A stretch of DNA of 64,000 nucleotides, taken from assembly GCF_023091745.1 (NCBI RefSeq), contig NC_068910.1, positions 44,875,272 through 44,939,271 of the forward strand, read 5' to 3'. The stretch is from Budorcas taxicolor. Lineage: Eukaryota > Chordata > Mammalia > Artiodactyla > Bovidae. Position numbers and translations under genes: made by a program. Below the pieces are notes generated by a model. The model had not been told where the DNA came from and searched no databases. It saw only the letters and a list, made by a program, of their open reading frames with translations. This document shows, in pieces, positions 1-10,365 of this stretch. Position 1 is the stretch's first letter, and every line of letters starts with the position of its first letter.

Positions 1-7
1 TTCTATT

Positions 8-229
8 GGGGCTTTCCTGGCAACTCAGATGGTAAAGAATCCACCTGCAATACAGGAGACCCAGGTTCAAGCCCTGGGTCAAGAAGAATCCCCTGGAGAA
101 GGGAATGGCTACCCACTCCTGTATTCTTGTCTGGAGAATTCCATGGACAGAGGAGCCTGGTGGGCTACAGTCCATGGAGTCCCAAAGAGTCAGACACACC
201 TGAGTGACTAACACTTTCACTTTCTTTCA
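8..229 (+). repeat. Bov-tA SINE
   Basis: Full-length ruminant tRNA-derived SINE. The head begins gctttcctggcaactcag and contains the degenerate pol III B-box region (ggttcaagccc). The BovB-derived body follows (gtattcttgtctggagaat, then gacagaggagcctggtgggc) and the copy ends actaacactttcac. It lies at the window edge and no target-site duplication (TSD) could be set. Confidence 0.93.
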
Positions 230-323
230 CTGTAGGCCTCAGTTATTCCTTTGCAAAAAGAGGAAAAAAAAGAAAAAGAATAGGAACAATTTCTTCAAGC
301 CTTGAAGATCCAGCAGTTTAGGA

Positions 324-400
324 CTCTTCCCCTCTCCCTCCCTTTCTTCCTCACTCCCTCTCCCTCTCTCTTCCTCATTCTTCTCCTCCTCCTTCTTTCT
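324..400. repeat. CT-rich low-complexity tract
   Basis: Nearly pure pyrimidine run of about 77 bases on the plus strand, built from irregular ctc/ttc units. A minus-strand open frame rich in R, K and E across it is a by-product of the composition. Confidence 0.85.
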
Positions 401-1953
401 GAAACAATTTTATTCTTACAAAGTCTTGTCAACAACTCTCTAGATGAACTGACAAGGACAAAAAATACCTTATGAAAACGCCCCACCCGACAACAAAAAT
501 CTCTTGGAGAGCACTTCTGCAGACATGAAAGCTTAGTAACGGCATCACTAGGAGAGCTGGTGTCTGCAAAATCTAACCTGAGACACTCTGGATAGCAGGG
601 AGGGACCCTGAGTCAGGATAGGGGGGTGGATCAGACGCCTTGCTCACAGAATCGGCCATCCCGGAATAAGGATTCTCTCCCTTCTCTCCATTTCCTCCCA
701 GAGCTCTAGAGTCAGCCCTGTTATTAGCCAGTCAAGCCCTCCCTTGGGTTAGCAGCCCGTCTGGGGCAGGATGTGGCACCTTGAGCCCTTGGTTTCCCTC
801 TGCTCTGCAGAGGCTGAGAAACCCAGCACTGAGGCCAGTGATGGAGGAAAGGGGTCAGAGGCTTGGCCTCTTACTCCTTTTTTCAGAGTTGTGTGTGGGA
901 TCCTACTGTGTGCTGGCTACTTCCTGGTGGCAGGCCCTGTGCTGGTCCCAAGGATGACATCCAGAGAACAGAAGGCCTTTCTGGGGGTACTCTGCATGGA
1001 TGTGCATTATACATGGAGGTGCATTATACAAACGGCCCAACTTCACCCCTCTCTCTGGAGTCTCCTTCCCCACCCCTTGAATCTGGACAGGTCGTGTGAT
1101 GTGCTTTGGGCACTAGAATGTGGCAGAAGCCCACTCCTGCCAAAGGGCGGCACCAGCAGGAGACCAGGGTGCAGGAGAAGAGAGGAAGGGGGTGCCTGCT
1201 CCCCTCCCGCCCTGCCCTGGCTGCCCTTCCTCCAAGCTCCAAGCACTACCACCCTCAGAAGAAGCATTTCGTCTCTGGCGCATTAGCCCAGGAGGTGGTG
1301 TCTTAGGCAGGGTTTCCGGAAGCAGAGCGAGAGATGGGGATCCGAGTGGATGCTCTGTATTAGCAAGTGCTCCCGGGAACTCCACGGGGGGAGGGCGAAA
1401 CGAGACAAGGAAGGGAAGGAAGCCCAGTAGAAGCAAGAGGTCTGGGAAGGGACCCCCTCAACCCCACTGCCTGTCAGTCCTTGGCCAAGGCCAGCCCAGG
1501 GGACACTCCTGCCGCTCCCTACGCAGTGGCTAAGCTGGATGGTAAGGGAGCCGGCCCTCTGGTAGAGAGACCAGGTATTGGAAGCAGGACCGAGCTCATG
1601 GACTCATGAGAATCCTCTCGCAGGACACCCCTCCTCCACCTTTTGTTTTCCCTGTCTAAGCAGTCACAGAGGGGAGCAGGAAGGAGGGTTTCATGTAATG
1701 TCTCCAGAATAATGCAGCCTCACCCAAGCAGCAGAAGGAATGGGTGTTCCTGAGCAGTTTCTCCCATCTGTACTGGAAAAGGCGCAGGAGAGGAAACACA
1801 GAGCGCTCGGTTGCCTTCTTGAGGTGTGGAGAGGGAGGAGAAAAAGCATACCTCTAAGTCATTCTGCTACGAATATGTGTTAGGTTTGAACTGACTTCTT
1901 ATAGCAGGAACAGGAGGATGACTTTACAGCTTTCAAGAATCCACTGAGCCTCC
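401..1953. other. No gene seen; unassigned, partly old-repeat-like
   Basis: Moderately GC-rich sequence with no recognisable domain in any frame. The stretch near 1060-1130 (ttgaatctggacagg, then agaatgtggcagaag) resembles the internal part of an old mammalian LTR, but this is weak. The ATG-started frame at 771-1286 (171 codons) has no family features and is treated as chance. Confidence 0.5.
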
Positions 1954-1966
1954 TTTGCCTGTGTGT

Positions 1967-2160
1967 GAAAGGCTTTCTTGGTGGCTCAGGTAGTAAAGAA
2001 TCTGCTTGCAACACAGGAGATCCTGGTTTGATCCCCGGATCGGCAAGATTCCCTGGAGAAGGCAATGGCAACCTACTCCAGTATTCTTGCCTAGAGAATT
2101 CCATGGACAGAGGAGCCTGGTGGGCTACAGTCCATGGGATCAGAAAGAGTTGGATATGAC
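1967..2160 (+). repeat. Bov-tA SINE with 13-bp TSD
   Basis: Starts gaaaggctttcttggtggctc and ends agagttggatatgac. It is flanked by an exact direct repeat tttgcctgtgtgt at 1954-1966 and 2161-2173, a textbook LINE-mediated target-site duplication. The perfect TSD points to a fairly recent insertion. Confidence 0.96.
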
Positions 2161-2206
2161 TTTGCCTGTGTGTACTGAACTGTAACTTCCTCCAATTTTA
2201 AAGGAA

Positions 2207-2328
2207 AACTGGAGAAGGAAATGGCAACCCACTCCAGTGTTCTTGCCTGGAGAATCCCAGGGACGGGGGAGCCTGGTGGGCTGCCGTCTCTGGGGTCGCA
2301 CAGAGTCGGACACGACTGAAGCGACTTA

Positions 2329-2357
<29 letters not shown>
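2207..2357 (+). repeat. Bov-A2 monomer with (AGT)n tail
   Basis: Matches the right half of Bov-A2 (ggagaaggaaatggcaaccc to acacgactgaagcgacttag). The usual (AGC)n tail is replaced by an (AGT)n microsatellite at about 2329-2357. Confidence 0.92.
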
Positions 2358-2359
<2 letters not shown>

Positions 2360-2361
2360 AG

Positions 2362-2610
2362 CAGGGGCCCTGGAGTAGAGTCCTGGCTCTTCTACTTTCT
2401 AGCTGTGTGACCATAGGCTGGTTATTTAACATCTCTATGCCTCTGTTTTTATCATCTGCAAAATGTGGATAACAACAACAATAATAATAATCACCACTTC
2501 ATAGAGTAGTTGTATCAAGTGAATTAACATATGTAGAGCATTTAGACCACACTCTATCTAAAATAACCAATCAGTGCAACGCAAGTTCTAGCTGTCATTA
2601 TTAATCATCA
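2362..2610 (+). repeat. MIR SINE
   Basis: Old mammalian SINE. The core tctagctgtgtgacc is followed by the decayed counterpart of the 'cctcagtttcctcatctgtaaaatg' region and by an (aac/aat)-rich interior, ending near gctgtcattatta. Divergence is high, as expected for the family. Confidence 0.85.
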
Positions 2611-2654
2611 CAACAGTCTGCTCTTAAAGAAAGGGAAATTCAAAACAGAGGGAA

Positions 2655-2752
2655 TATATGCATAGTATAGCTGATTCACTTTGCTGTACAGCAGAAAATA
2701 ACACAACACTGCAAAGCAAATATACTCCAATAAAAACTTAAACAGAAAGAAT
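2655..2752 (+). repeat. L1 3' end fragment
   Basis: Only the last ~100 bases of an artiodactyl L1 3'UTR: agctgattcactttgctgtac, then ccaataaaaactt, then A-rich. This is strong 5' truncation. Confidence 0.8.
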
Positions 2753-2754
2753 AG

Positions 2755-2931
2755 GGGGATTCCCTGGCAGTCCGGTGGTTAAGACTCCCTGCTTCCAATG
2801 CAGGGGCACAGGTTCAGTCCCTGATCGGGGAACTAAGATACAACGTGCTGCTTGGTGAAACCAAAAAAAACAAAAAACAAAAAAAAACTAAGATACAACA
2901 TGTTGTTTGGTGCAACCAAAAAAAAAAAAAA
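2755..2931 (+). repeat. CHR-type SINE with duplicated tail
   Basis: Head gggattccctggcagtccgg and B-box ggttcagtccctgatc mark the CHR (tRNA-derived) family. A 9-bp TSD, aaagaatag, lies at 2746-2754 and 2932-2940. The 3' part is present twice in tandem: actaagatacaac(g/a)tg.tg.ttggtg.aacc followed by A-runs. Confidence 0.93.
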
Positions 2932-2940
2932 AAAGAATAG

Positions 2941-3835
2941 CCTCTTTGAATTTTGAATGTTCTTGTTGTAAATAGTTTTCTTCTTCTTTAAAATGGTTTT
3001 GGATGAGCAGACAAAACTTTCTGCCCTAAACAAATAAAAGTTTCTGCCCTTCCCTGAACTGATAAGGGAAAGACACGACAGAGATGGATTGTGAGGCGGG
3101 CCTTTTAAGGTGACCTCTGGCTTGGGCTGAGGTTTCAAAGGCGCTGAGCACATGGCAAGACCTGTGCTTTCTTACAACTTAGCTCTGTCAGTGCTAAAAC
3201 ACAATGCCAAGAACAAAAGTGGAGGTGGGGTAGCGCTTATCCGTGGAATCGCAGGGGAGTGTGGCTGCCCCCTCCCTGGGCCTGTGAGTTATGCCCAGTA
3301 AGCTTATTTGGCTTCCTTCATATTCATTCAAGACGCTGCAGGGCTGCAGTGATGTCTGCAGAGGGGCAGTGTACGGAGAGGTTAGCAGTGCTTATTGATT
3401 TAGTAATTCGCACGCACTTTTCCGGATAGATGATCTTCCTGGAGACTCTGACAGCAACAGCCAGCTGCTAATGCGATGTGGGACTGCAGGCAGAGTTGCG
3501 GGGGTGCGGGCCGGGTGGTGGCAGGGAAGGAGAGAGGCCGGGAGGCCAGGGGAGGGTGACATGAGGTGGGAGAGGCTTCTCTGGGGCCAAACTGCAGACA
3601 CCTGTCACAGGCACCTGGAAGTGGAGGCAGGGCAGGCCAGCAGGCTTAGGATTCACATCTCTGGGCCATTGCTGTGTTCCAGGTGTCCTTCCTCTCCACC
3701 TTACCTCATTTCCTCGGTCATACACTCACCCAGGATAAGTGACTATCACATGTATCACTGGGCATCAAGAACCCAAGAGGGAAGCAGCAACAGGTGGCTC
3801 TGCTCCAGACTGCCTGTGTCTCTGTCTTAGGGGAG
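2941..3835. other. No gene seen; non-repeat DNA with a conserved-element-like core
   Basis: No repeat family recognised. The section 3290-3480 is AT-richer, with several TAAT-type cores (gatttagtaattcgc, gctgctaatgcg), and looks like constrained non-coding DNA. That is inference only. The rest is GC-rich with no coding signature. Confidence 0.4.
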
Positions 3836-3905
3836 ATGTCCATTCATTCATCCGTTCACTCACTCAGTTATTACTTATCAAATACCTATGAGGAACCAAT
3901 ACTTT
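3836..3905 (-). repeat. MIR/L2 3'-end fragment
   Basis: ccattcattcatccgttcac followed by tatcaaatacctatgagg is the decayed reverse complement of the MIR/L2 3' end ('...caataaatatttgttgaatgaatg'). Confidence 0.5.
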
Positions 3906-3946
3906 CGATAGATAGATAGGTAGATAATAGGCAGGTAGATAGATAG
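3906..3946. repeat. Interrupted (GATA)n microsatellite
   Basis: Repeats of gata/gaca with breaks (gatagatagataggtagata, then gtagatagatag). It arose directly after the (TTCA)-rich MIR/L2 tail. Confidence 0.85.
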
Positions 3947-4604
3947 TCACTACTGGGTTTCTTTTCACACTGACACCTCACTGAGTGTGCACAGAGAACA
4001 GTTCTGTTCCTCCAGGACCTTTTCCCCAGGCCCCACAAGTAGTGCTGACCATCAGTGCTGTAAGTGCAGAGACAAGAGAGATGCTTATGATATATACATA
4101 TATATAATGGGAGCCCCATTAATGCAGCAGCACCTAACCTTGACCTTGAAGAAGTCATGAGCCTGGGGTTGGCCCACAGTGGGCCACCTAGACCATGTAC
4201 TCTGTCAAACCCTGAGACTGGAAGCAGACAGGACATTTTGAGGGTCATGGGGAGACAGGTCCAACCAGAACACCCTTAGAAAAGGTGTCTCTTCCTCTCT
4301 CCTCAGGCCAGCCCACCGAGGACTCATTCATTTGCTCAGATAGACTGTGGTGGGGAGGGCTTCCTGGCTACCAACCCCCTTTGGCCAAGTATGTCTCGAC
4401 CTCTAAGCCTGTGGCTCCCAGGTTCGTGCTGTGCTTTCAAGACCCAGACTCCCTGCACGTGTGCTTTGCTGGTCCCCAGAGGGTATCTTGGTCGTGGCTC
4501 ACCCAGAGCTGACTGGTGGTCTGCCACTGCTCTCCTACTCTGACCCACATCCTCTGCCCACATCCTCATGGGCTGTGCACTGCTTGCCCTGCTTCCTATT
4601 TCGG
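3947..4604. other. No gene seen; unassigned
   Basis: No recognisable repeat or coding domain. A short (TA)-rich run lies near 4092-4106. Several overlapping open frames on both strands have no family resemblance. Confidence 0.4.
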
Positions 4605-5297
4605 GATCAATTAGGGTCCTGTGAGGAGTCAGGAAGCACCAGGTATTTGAACAGAGAGAATTTACTATGAAGAATTTTTTTTTAATGACTTAATGGGAAT
4701 CTTCATTTTCCTCCAGTTTTACTGAGCTGTAACTTACATATAACATTGTATGGAAGAATTGTTCACTGTAACATTAAGAAGGTAGTGAGAGGTAGCAAGT
4801 GCAAGAAGCAGCTATCTCCCCTCTGGCTTGGGGTACCAAGGCAAGAGATTGGAATTATTAAAACATTTAGGAGTTTGGAGGGGGTACCTGGTGGAGCTGG
4901 GACCCCGGTATCTTGGGAGGAGGTGGAGGAGCAGCCAGCCGGTGTCCGGAGCTCAAAGGCTGCCTGCCCCTGGGGCTGAGACCCGGACTCTGAGAGGGCA
5001 AGACAGACAGCTTGTGCGGTGTCTCTGGCCTGGTAGTGAGCAACGCAGCTAGATTTGGAAAATGGGAAAACTGCAGTGTGGATTTAGAGGCTGCTTTAGG
5101 AAACAGCCGCTGGTGCTGAGGAGAGGCAGCAGGACTGTGAGGCGCTGCTCATGGGAGCAGAAGACAGGGACAAGCATCCTCCGTCTACAACCTTCCGGTC
5201 TCTCCAGCGCCCCCTGGTGGCAGAGCCTATCAGGGACGCTGGCAAAGTAGAAAGCTGGCTTGCGAGTTTGTGGCAAAGGAGACAAAAAGCAGGCAGA
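4605..5297. other. Diverged LTR-like or unassigned DNA, with an old L1 scrap
   Basis: 4605-4670 (tcaattagggtcctgtgagg, then agagagaatttactatgaag) resembles the edge of an old mammalian LTR. It is interrupted near 4675-4752 by reverse L1 3'UTR sequence (ttttactgagctgtaac). The GC-rich remainder up to about 5240 could be the rest of that LTR. The family is not identified. Confidence 0.3.
5206..5220 (-). promoter_or_regulatory. Strong CTCF-like motif (minus strand)
   Basis: The minus strand reads CCACCAGGGGGCGCT, which fits every position of the published CTCF core CCASYAGRGGGCRSY. Sequence alone cannot show occupancy. The motif lies inside possible LTR-derived DNA, a common source of lineage-specific CTCF sites. 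Confidence 0.6.
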
Positions 5298-5478
5298 GTG
5301 TTAGTTGCTCAGTCCCCTGCAACTGTTTGCAACCCTGTGGACTGTAACCCCCAGGCTCCTCCGTCCATGGAATTCTCCAGGCAAGAATACTGGAGTGTGT
5401 TGCCATCCCCTTCTCCAGGGGATCTTCACGACCCAGGGATCTAACCCTATGTCTCCTGCAGGCAGAGCCACTAGGGGA
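5298..5478 (-). repeat. Bov-tA SINE
   Basis: Reverse complement of Bov-tA. It begins gtgttagttgctcagtcccc, with caggcaagaatactggagtg in the body and ggatcttcacgacccaggga from the tRNA-derived head. The 5' head is slightly degraded at the right end. Confidence 0.92.
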
Positions 5479-6555
5479 AAGGAGAAGCGTGGGGTCCAGC
5501 ATCACTGAGCCATAGCTTCATGCTGGTGCCTTAGGTGTCCTCTTGCTGACAGCACCACACAGGACCCCCAAAGAGATCTCTGATGGTGGGAAGTATGCCA
5601 TCTCCTGTTTTGTGCAAAGAGCTATTGTACGGCTCTTTCATTTTTCACTGCTCTGACCAGGACACAGATGTGAATCCACAAGGGTGGATTTATGCAGATG
5701 AGAGACAGCAGGGATGGAAGTCATGTACTACGAAAAGCTTGTAATGAAATAGGAATGCCGACTGGAGAGAAATCATCCTTTCAGGCAAATTGACTTCTGG
5801 AGAAACCTTCTACCAATTGGCAGACACCACTGGAATCCCAGTGGTGGACACTGCTCAGGGCCAAGGTGGACCCCATACCGCCCCAACAACACCACGAGGC
5901 AAGGGTTGCCTTTCTCGTTCTAGAGCCAGAGAACCTGAGGCACAAAGGAATCCGCTCGTCAGACAAGGGGAGGTGTTAGCAGAACTCCTAAGCTCTTAGC
6001 AGGATGGTTACTTGACCTGCTGGTCCCAACAAAGGAGAGAGGGGAGCCTGCAGGGGTTCAATCGGGTTTCCAGTTCAGGCCAGCCCCATCCCTACAGGAA
6101 AATCTATCCGACTCCAGGCAGCGCTGGTTCTCCTTCCACACCACCCAGGCTGGGAAGCTGAGGGCATGAACAGGCTGGGTCCCGTAAGGGGCTGCTAATC
6201 GCTCTGATTGCAACTCCAGGGCAGAGTGTTTCTGGAACTGCCAAACTCTAACAGAGGAGGAAATACCAGTGGAACATTTTTGATGAATAATTCAGTGAGC
6301 TGAAATGGGAAATGAGAAAGTTTTCTCTCTACTAAAGTGGAATTTGAAAAAAGAAAAGAAAAAGCAAAAACAATAATAGCAGCAAGGCTCATCATTCTGG
6401 TTTCCCCACAGTAAAACTTTCTCTTTGCATAACCATGAGGGATGGCTCACTATGATTTGCTCTCGACAATCTATAGGACCTGAGCCAAGGTAAGAAAATA
6501 CTTGGGTCACCCAGGGTTGATAGCATGTTTGATCTCATCACTGCCACCTTCCCTT
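5479..6555. other. No gene seen; unassigned
   Basis: No repeat or coding family recognised. It includes an A-rich run near 6344-6378. Short open frames occur in both strands by chance. Confidence 0.4.
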
Positions 6556-6645
6556 TTAAGCATTTATTCTACAAATATTAACTAGACAAGCATCCAAAAC
6601 CAAGCACTGTTCTGGGTGTTAGAGATCCTATAGTGAAGATAATAG
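6556..6645 (-). repeat. MIR/L2 3'-end fragment
   Basis: agcatttattctacaaatat ... caagcactgttctgggtgtt resembles the reverse complement of the L2/MIR 3' region ('acaaatatttattgagcacc...ggcactgttctagg'). Confidence 0.6.
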
Positions 6646-6723
6646 ACATTGTTCTTTTTTTCATTGAGTATGTGGAGGGGGAGAGGGAGGTATTCAGATA
6701 GTAGATTAAAAACACACAGCAGT

Positions 6724-6895
6724 TGAGGGACTTGCCTGGTGGTCCAGCGGCTAAGACTCCATGCTCCCAATGCAGGGAGCCTGGGTTCCATCCCTGATCA
6801 GGGATCTAGATCCCGCATGCTGCAACTGAAAAACCAAAAAAAGATACCATGTGCCGCAACTAAGACCCGGCGCAAAGAAACAAAACAAAACAAAA
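6724..6895 (+). repeat. CHR-type SINE with 10-bp TSD
   Basis: Head gagggacttgcctggtggtc, tail ctaagacccggcgcaaag followed by (aaaac)n. The TSD acacagcagt is exact at 6714-6723 and 6896-6905. Confidence 0.94.
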
Positions 6896-6905
6896 ACACA
6901 GCAGT

Positions 6906-7811
6906 CAATACATTTGTGTCTACAATTTGAGATGCATGCTTTATCAGTCAGGGTCCAACGAGGTAAGAGAGAAGCCACTCAGTGTACACAGATCAGAGAG
7001 AACTGAATGCAGGGGATTTGTTACTCACATGAGTGATGGAAATGCTGAGAAATCTAGGACAGAGAAGGAACCCAAAGATTATTAGCAGCACGAAGCCGTT
7101 CAACAAAGGGTCAGAGGGAAGGCGGCGGGGGGTGTTGTCAGAGTCCAGAACCTGGGGCCATTTGGGAGAGGGGAACCAAGACAGGAGCTGCCCAGGGAGG
7201 ACTGGGACCATGGAATGAGTAGATGCCTAGTATTAATGGAAGACACAGGGAAACTTCAATCGTTGTGCATATACAGAAATCAATGCCAAAAGAGAAGGGA
7301 GAAAATCCAACCTCGCCCCCTCCTCCTGCCTTTCGGACATCCATCAGTACCTCCCAAAGGCTGAGCCTCTGCAGAAGTCAGGAAGCAGGGAAGTCTGGGA
7401 CATACAGTTCACAGGAGTCAGTCCCCTAGAGGTAAGAGTGGGGTCAGAGGAAGGATGGGGGAATGGATCCGAGAACAAACGGCCCGGGGGAACAAACCAG
7501 TACTCATTCTCTGAAGGAAAAGAACAGGATCTCATGGGGAGAATTAAAGGGATAGTGTTATTAAAGTGGATGATGGTGGAAAGCCTCATTGAGGCAGTTA
7601 AGTTGAAACATAAAAGATGACAAGGAGGTATTCAAGCAAAGTGGGGGTGGTCAGGAGAGGAGGAGCTTTCCAGACACGGGCAAAGGCCCTGAGGCTAGCT
7701 GTAGATGGGTAGATGGCAGTAAAGGGAAGAGTATGGAGAGCTGAGAATGGAGATGTCACTGGGCCAGGTGATTTGGGGTTTCAGAGAAGGAAAAATTCAC
7801 AAGCAATTGCT
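6906..7811. other. No gene seen; old LTR/L2-like traces
   Basis: 6940-7060 (atcagtcagggtccaacgag, ggggatttgttactcac) has the look of an old LTR edge. 7660-7700 (gacacgggcaaaggccctga) matches a motif common in L2-derived sequence. Neither can be delimited by eye. Confidence 0.3.
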
Positions 7812-8396
7812 TTCAATATAAAAGAGATGTTGACACCTCAATATTCATTACAGCACTGTTTACAGTAACCAAATAAGGGAAGTAACCTAACTGTCCATCA
7901 ACACAGGAATGGATAAAGATATAGTACCTGTATGTGATGGAATATTACTCAGCCATTAAAAAGAATGAAATAATGCCATTCACAGCAACATAGATGGGCC
8001 TAGAGACTGTCATACTGAGTGAAGTCAGATATAGAAAGAGAAATATCATACGACATCCCTTATATGAGAAATCTAAAACAAAATGATACAAATGAACTTA
8101 TTTAAAAAATAAAACTCACAGACTCAGAGAATGAAGTTACGGTTACCTGAGGAAAGGGATAGTTAGGGAACTGGGGATCAACATGTACACACTGCTATAT
8201 TCAAAATGGATAGCCAACCAAGGCCTACTACACAGCACGGGGAACTCTGTTCAATGTTATGTGGCAGCCTGGATGGGAGGGGAGTTTGGGGGAGAAAGGA
8301 TACATGTGTAAGTATGGCTGAGTCGCTCTGCTGTCCATCTGAAACTATCACATTGTTAATTGGCTATACCCCAATATTTTTTTTTTAAAAAAAGAA
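7812..8396 (+). repeat. L1 3' end
   Basis: 5'-truncated artiodactyl L1 3'UTR. Landmarks in order: acagcactgtttacagtaac, gtccatcaacacaggaatgg, ggaatattactcagccatta, actacacagcacggggaac, attggctataccccaat, then T/A-rich. About 585 bases remain. Confidence 0.92.
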
Positions 8397-9059
8397 GAGG
8401 TTTTGAAAGCTTTTGAAAAACTCACATAGTATGTGTTCACTTCCAGACAAAGCAAAAACTAAAAACTTTCCAAACATTCCAGGAATATGTAAACAGATTT
8501 TCTTTGTGAATGCTGTATTCATGGCAGTTCTCTCAGAACAGATAAAGCTACGCCCTGACAGAATCTGTGAAAAAACATTTAATACAGTAGACTGATTTTT
8601 CCGGATTAGTTTTTCCCAGATCCCCTAGATGACAATCTATGAAAATGAGTAAAAATTCTTGATTCCGTTTCCGCCTCTGCTACCAACATGACTTGTTTCC
8701 ATTCCCTTCTCTCACCTCTTATGGGACCCCATCAGACTTATTTAAATGCCTGTGAAAGTGTGACTTGTTTTAAATGCATTTAAAACCACACTTGTATGCA
8801 CAGTTAATCTTATTTTGTGCTTCTCATGAATATATTTTAATCTATCGTGCATTTTAATGAGATGGAATTCTTAGGAATAGACTGTTCCATAAACTGCCAC
8901 CTTCCTTGGGGCCTAGCACCATGTCATGAAGGTACATATGCATGCAATTTTTATGAGTAATAATTCAGTAGATCGATGTTTGGTTCATTTTTTTAATTCA
9001 ACATTTTAAACTGTGTAGCCAGTTTAATGTTAATTGATGTGGATGTTAAAAAGATATTA
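8397..9059. other. No gene seen; AT-rich non-repeat block
   Basis: The core at 8720-9050 is AT-rich, not recognised as any repeat, and full of homeodomain-type TTAAT/TAAT words. It is a candidate conserved non-coding element by appearance only. Confidence 0.35.
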
Positions 9060-9631
9060 GGAAGTTCTATTTCTGGCCATGATGAAGTACTGGGATCAGA
9101 CTCTTCTCACTGTTAAAAACTATGAAACGGAACAAAATATTCAGGGCAACAGTTTTCAGACATTAGACAACACTCATCTCTGAGAAAAAGATCAAACAAA
9201 ATGAGCCTCTTATCACCCTGGCTTTCTGTCTGGAGATGCTTTCTGCAGAGAAGGGAATCCAAGCAGAGCAGCGCTCTTTCTCAGTTGAAGAGACAGGGGT
9301 TGCCATTCAGAAAAGTTGAAGGAGCTGGAAATTCAAGACACGGCACTGGACAGAGAGATTCTGCTTAAATAAATAGCTCCAGAAAAACGTACAGGGATCC
9401 CCTGCATCTGTTGCTGATTGTTAAATCACATAAACAGAGAATGAAGACCCACAAAGCTATGGAAAGAAAAATCAGGGAGCTGTAAGCAAAACAGTTTACT
9501 GAGCTGAGAGATGACCAAATTCTGATCCGCTTTTGTAAAAAATGTCTCAGATTCTCGGGTCTTTGTGTAGAGACTCCAAGTGAGTCACGTCTTAGTAGCA
9601 GCACTAACTAATCTTAGGATTAAACCTGTTT
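9060..9631 (+). repeat. Old L1M/HAL1 fragment, left part
   Basis: tttctggccatgatgaagta and the following A-rich sequence resemble the ORF1-side sequence of an old L1/HAL1 element. The same element appears to resume at 10157, across two later Bov-tA insertions. Confidence 0.5.
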
Positions 9632-9644
9632 ATGACCCACCCTA

Positions 9645-9855
9645 GGTTTTCCCTGGTGGCTCAGTAGTAAAGAATCCATCTGCCGATGTAGGAGATGCAG
9701 GTTCCATCCCTGGGTTGGGAAGATCCCCTGGAGAAGGAAATGGCAACTCACTCTAGTAGTCTTGCCTGGAAAATCCCATGGACAGAGGAGCCTGATGCGC
9801 TACAGCCCATGGGGTAGCAAAACAGTCAGACACAACTTAGCAACTAAACAACAAC
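9645..9855 (+). repeat. Bov-tA SINE with 13-bp TSD
   Basis: ttttccctggtggctcagta to cttagcaactaaacaacaac. TSD atgacccacccta at 9632-9644 and atgactcacccta at 9856-9868, with one transition between copies. Confidence 0.95.
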
Positions 9856-9934
9856 ATGACTCACCCTAAGAAAATTAAAAAGCTTAAAAACAAACTTCAG
9901 AAGGAAGTAACTTATCTGCCTGCCATAAAAAGGT

Positions 9935-10149
9935 TCGTGCATGCTCAGTCACTTCAGTCGTGTCCAACTCTTTGCGACCCTATGGACTGTAACCCGCCAG
10001 GCTCCTTCGTCCATGGGATTCTCCAGGCAAGAATACTAGAGTGGGTTGCCATGCCCTCCTCCAGGGGATCTTCCTGACCCAGGAATCAAACCCACATCTC
10101 CTGCATTGCAGGCAAATTCTTTACCCACTGAGTACCACCTGGGAAGCCC
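9935..10149 (-). repeat. Bov-tA SINE
   Basis: Reverse-strand copy: cagtcgtgtccaactctttg at the left (SINE 3' end) and ccactgagtaccacctggga at the right (tRNA head). Near-intact and probably young. Confidence 0.95.
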
Positions 10150-10156
10150 AGAAAGG

Positions 10157-10365
10157 TCATTGCTTTTTAAACAAAATTCAGCATTCAACAATATAAAGTT
10201 CAAAATATATGACATCCAGTGTGAAATTTACTAGATATATGAAGAAATAGAATAGTGTGACCCAAAGTCTGGGAAAAATTAATTGGAAATAGGCTTGGAG
10301 GGATAGTGATGGTGGAATTAACAGCAAGATCTTTAAAACAATTACCTCAAATGTTTTCAACGATT
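10157..10365 (+). repeat. Old L1M/HAL1 fragment, right part
   Basis: aaaattcagcattcaacaat, atgacatccagtgtgaaatt, aaaattaattggaaatagg and taacagcaagatctttaaaa line up in order with a well-known conserved segment of old L1M/HAL1 elements. It is separated from 9060-9631 by SINE insertions. Confidence 0.7.

Noticed and set aside
771..1286. 171-codon plus-strand frame
   Set aside because: Several overlapping frames of similar length on both strands, no recognisable motif, no promoter or splice support.
1967..2160. tRNA-like A/B boxes considered as a tRNA gene (also in other Bov-tA and CHR copies)
   Set aside because: They are the tRNA-derived heads of SINEs; no intact cloverleaf and many dispersed copies.
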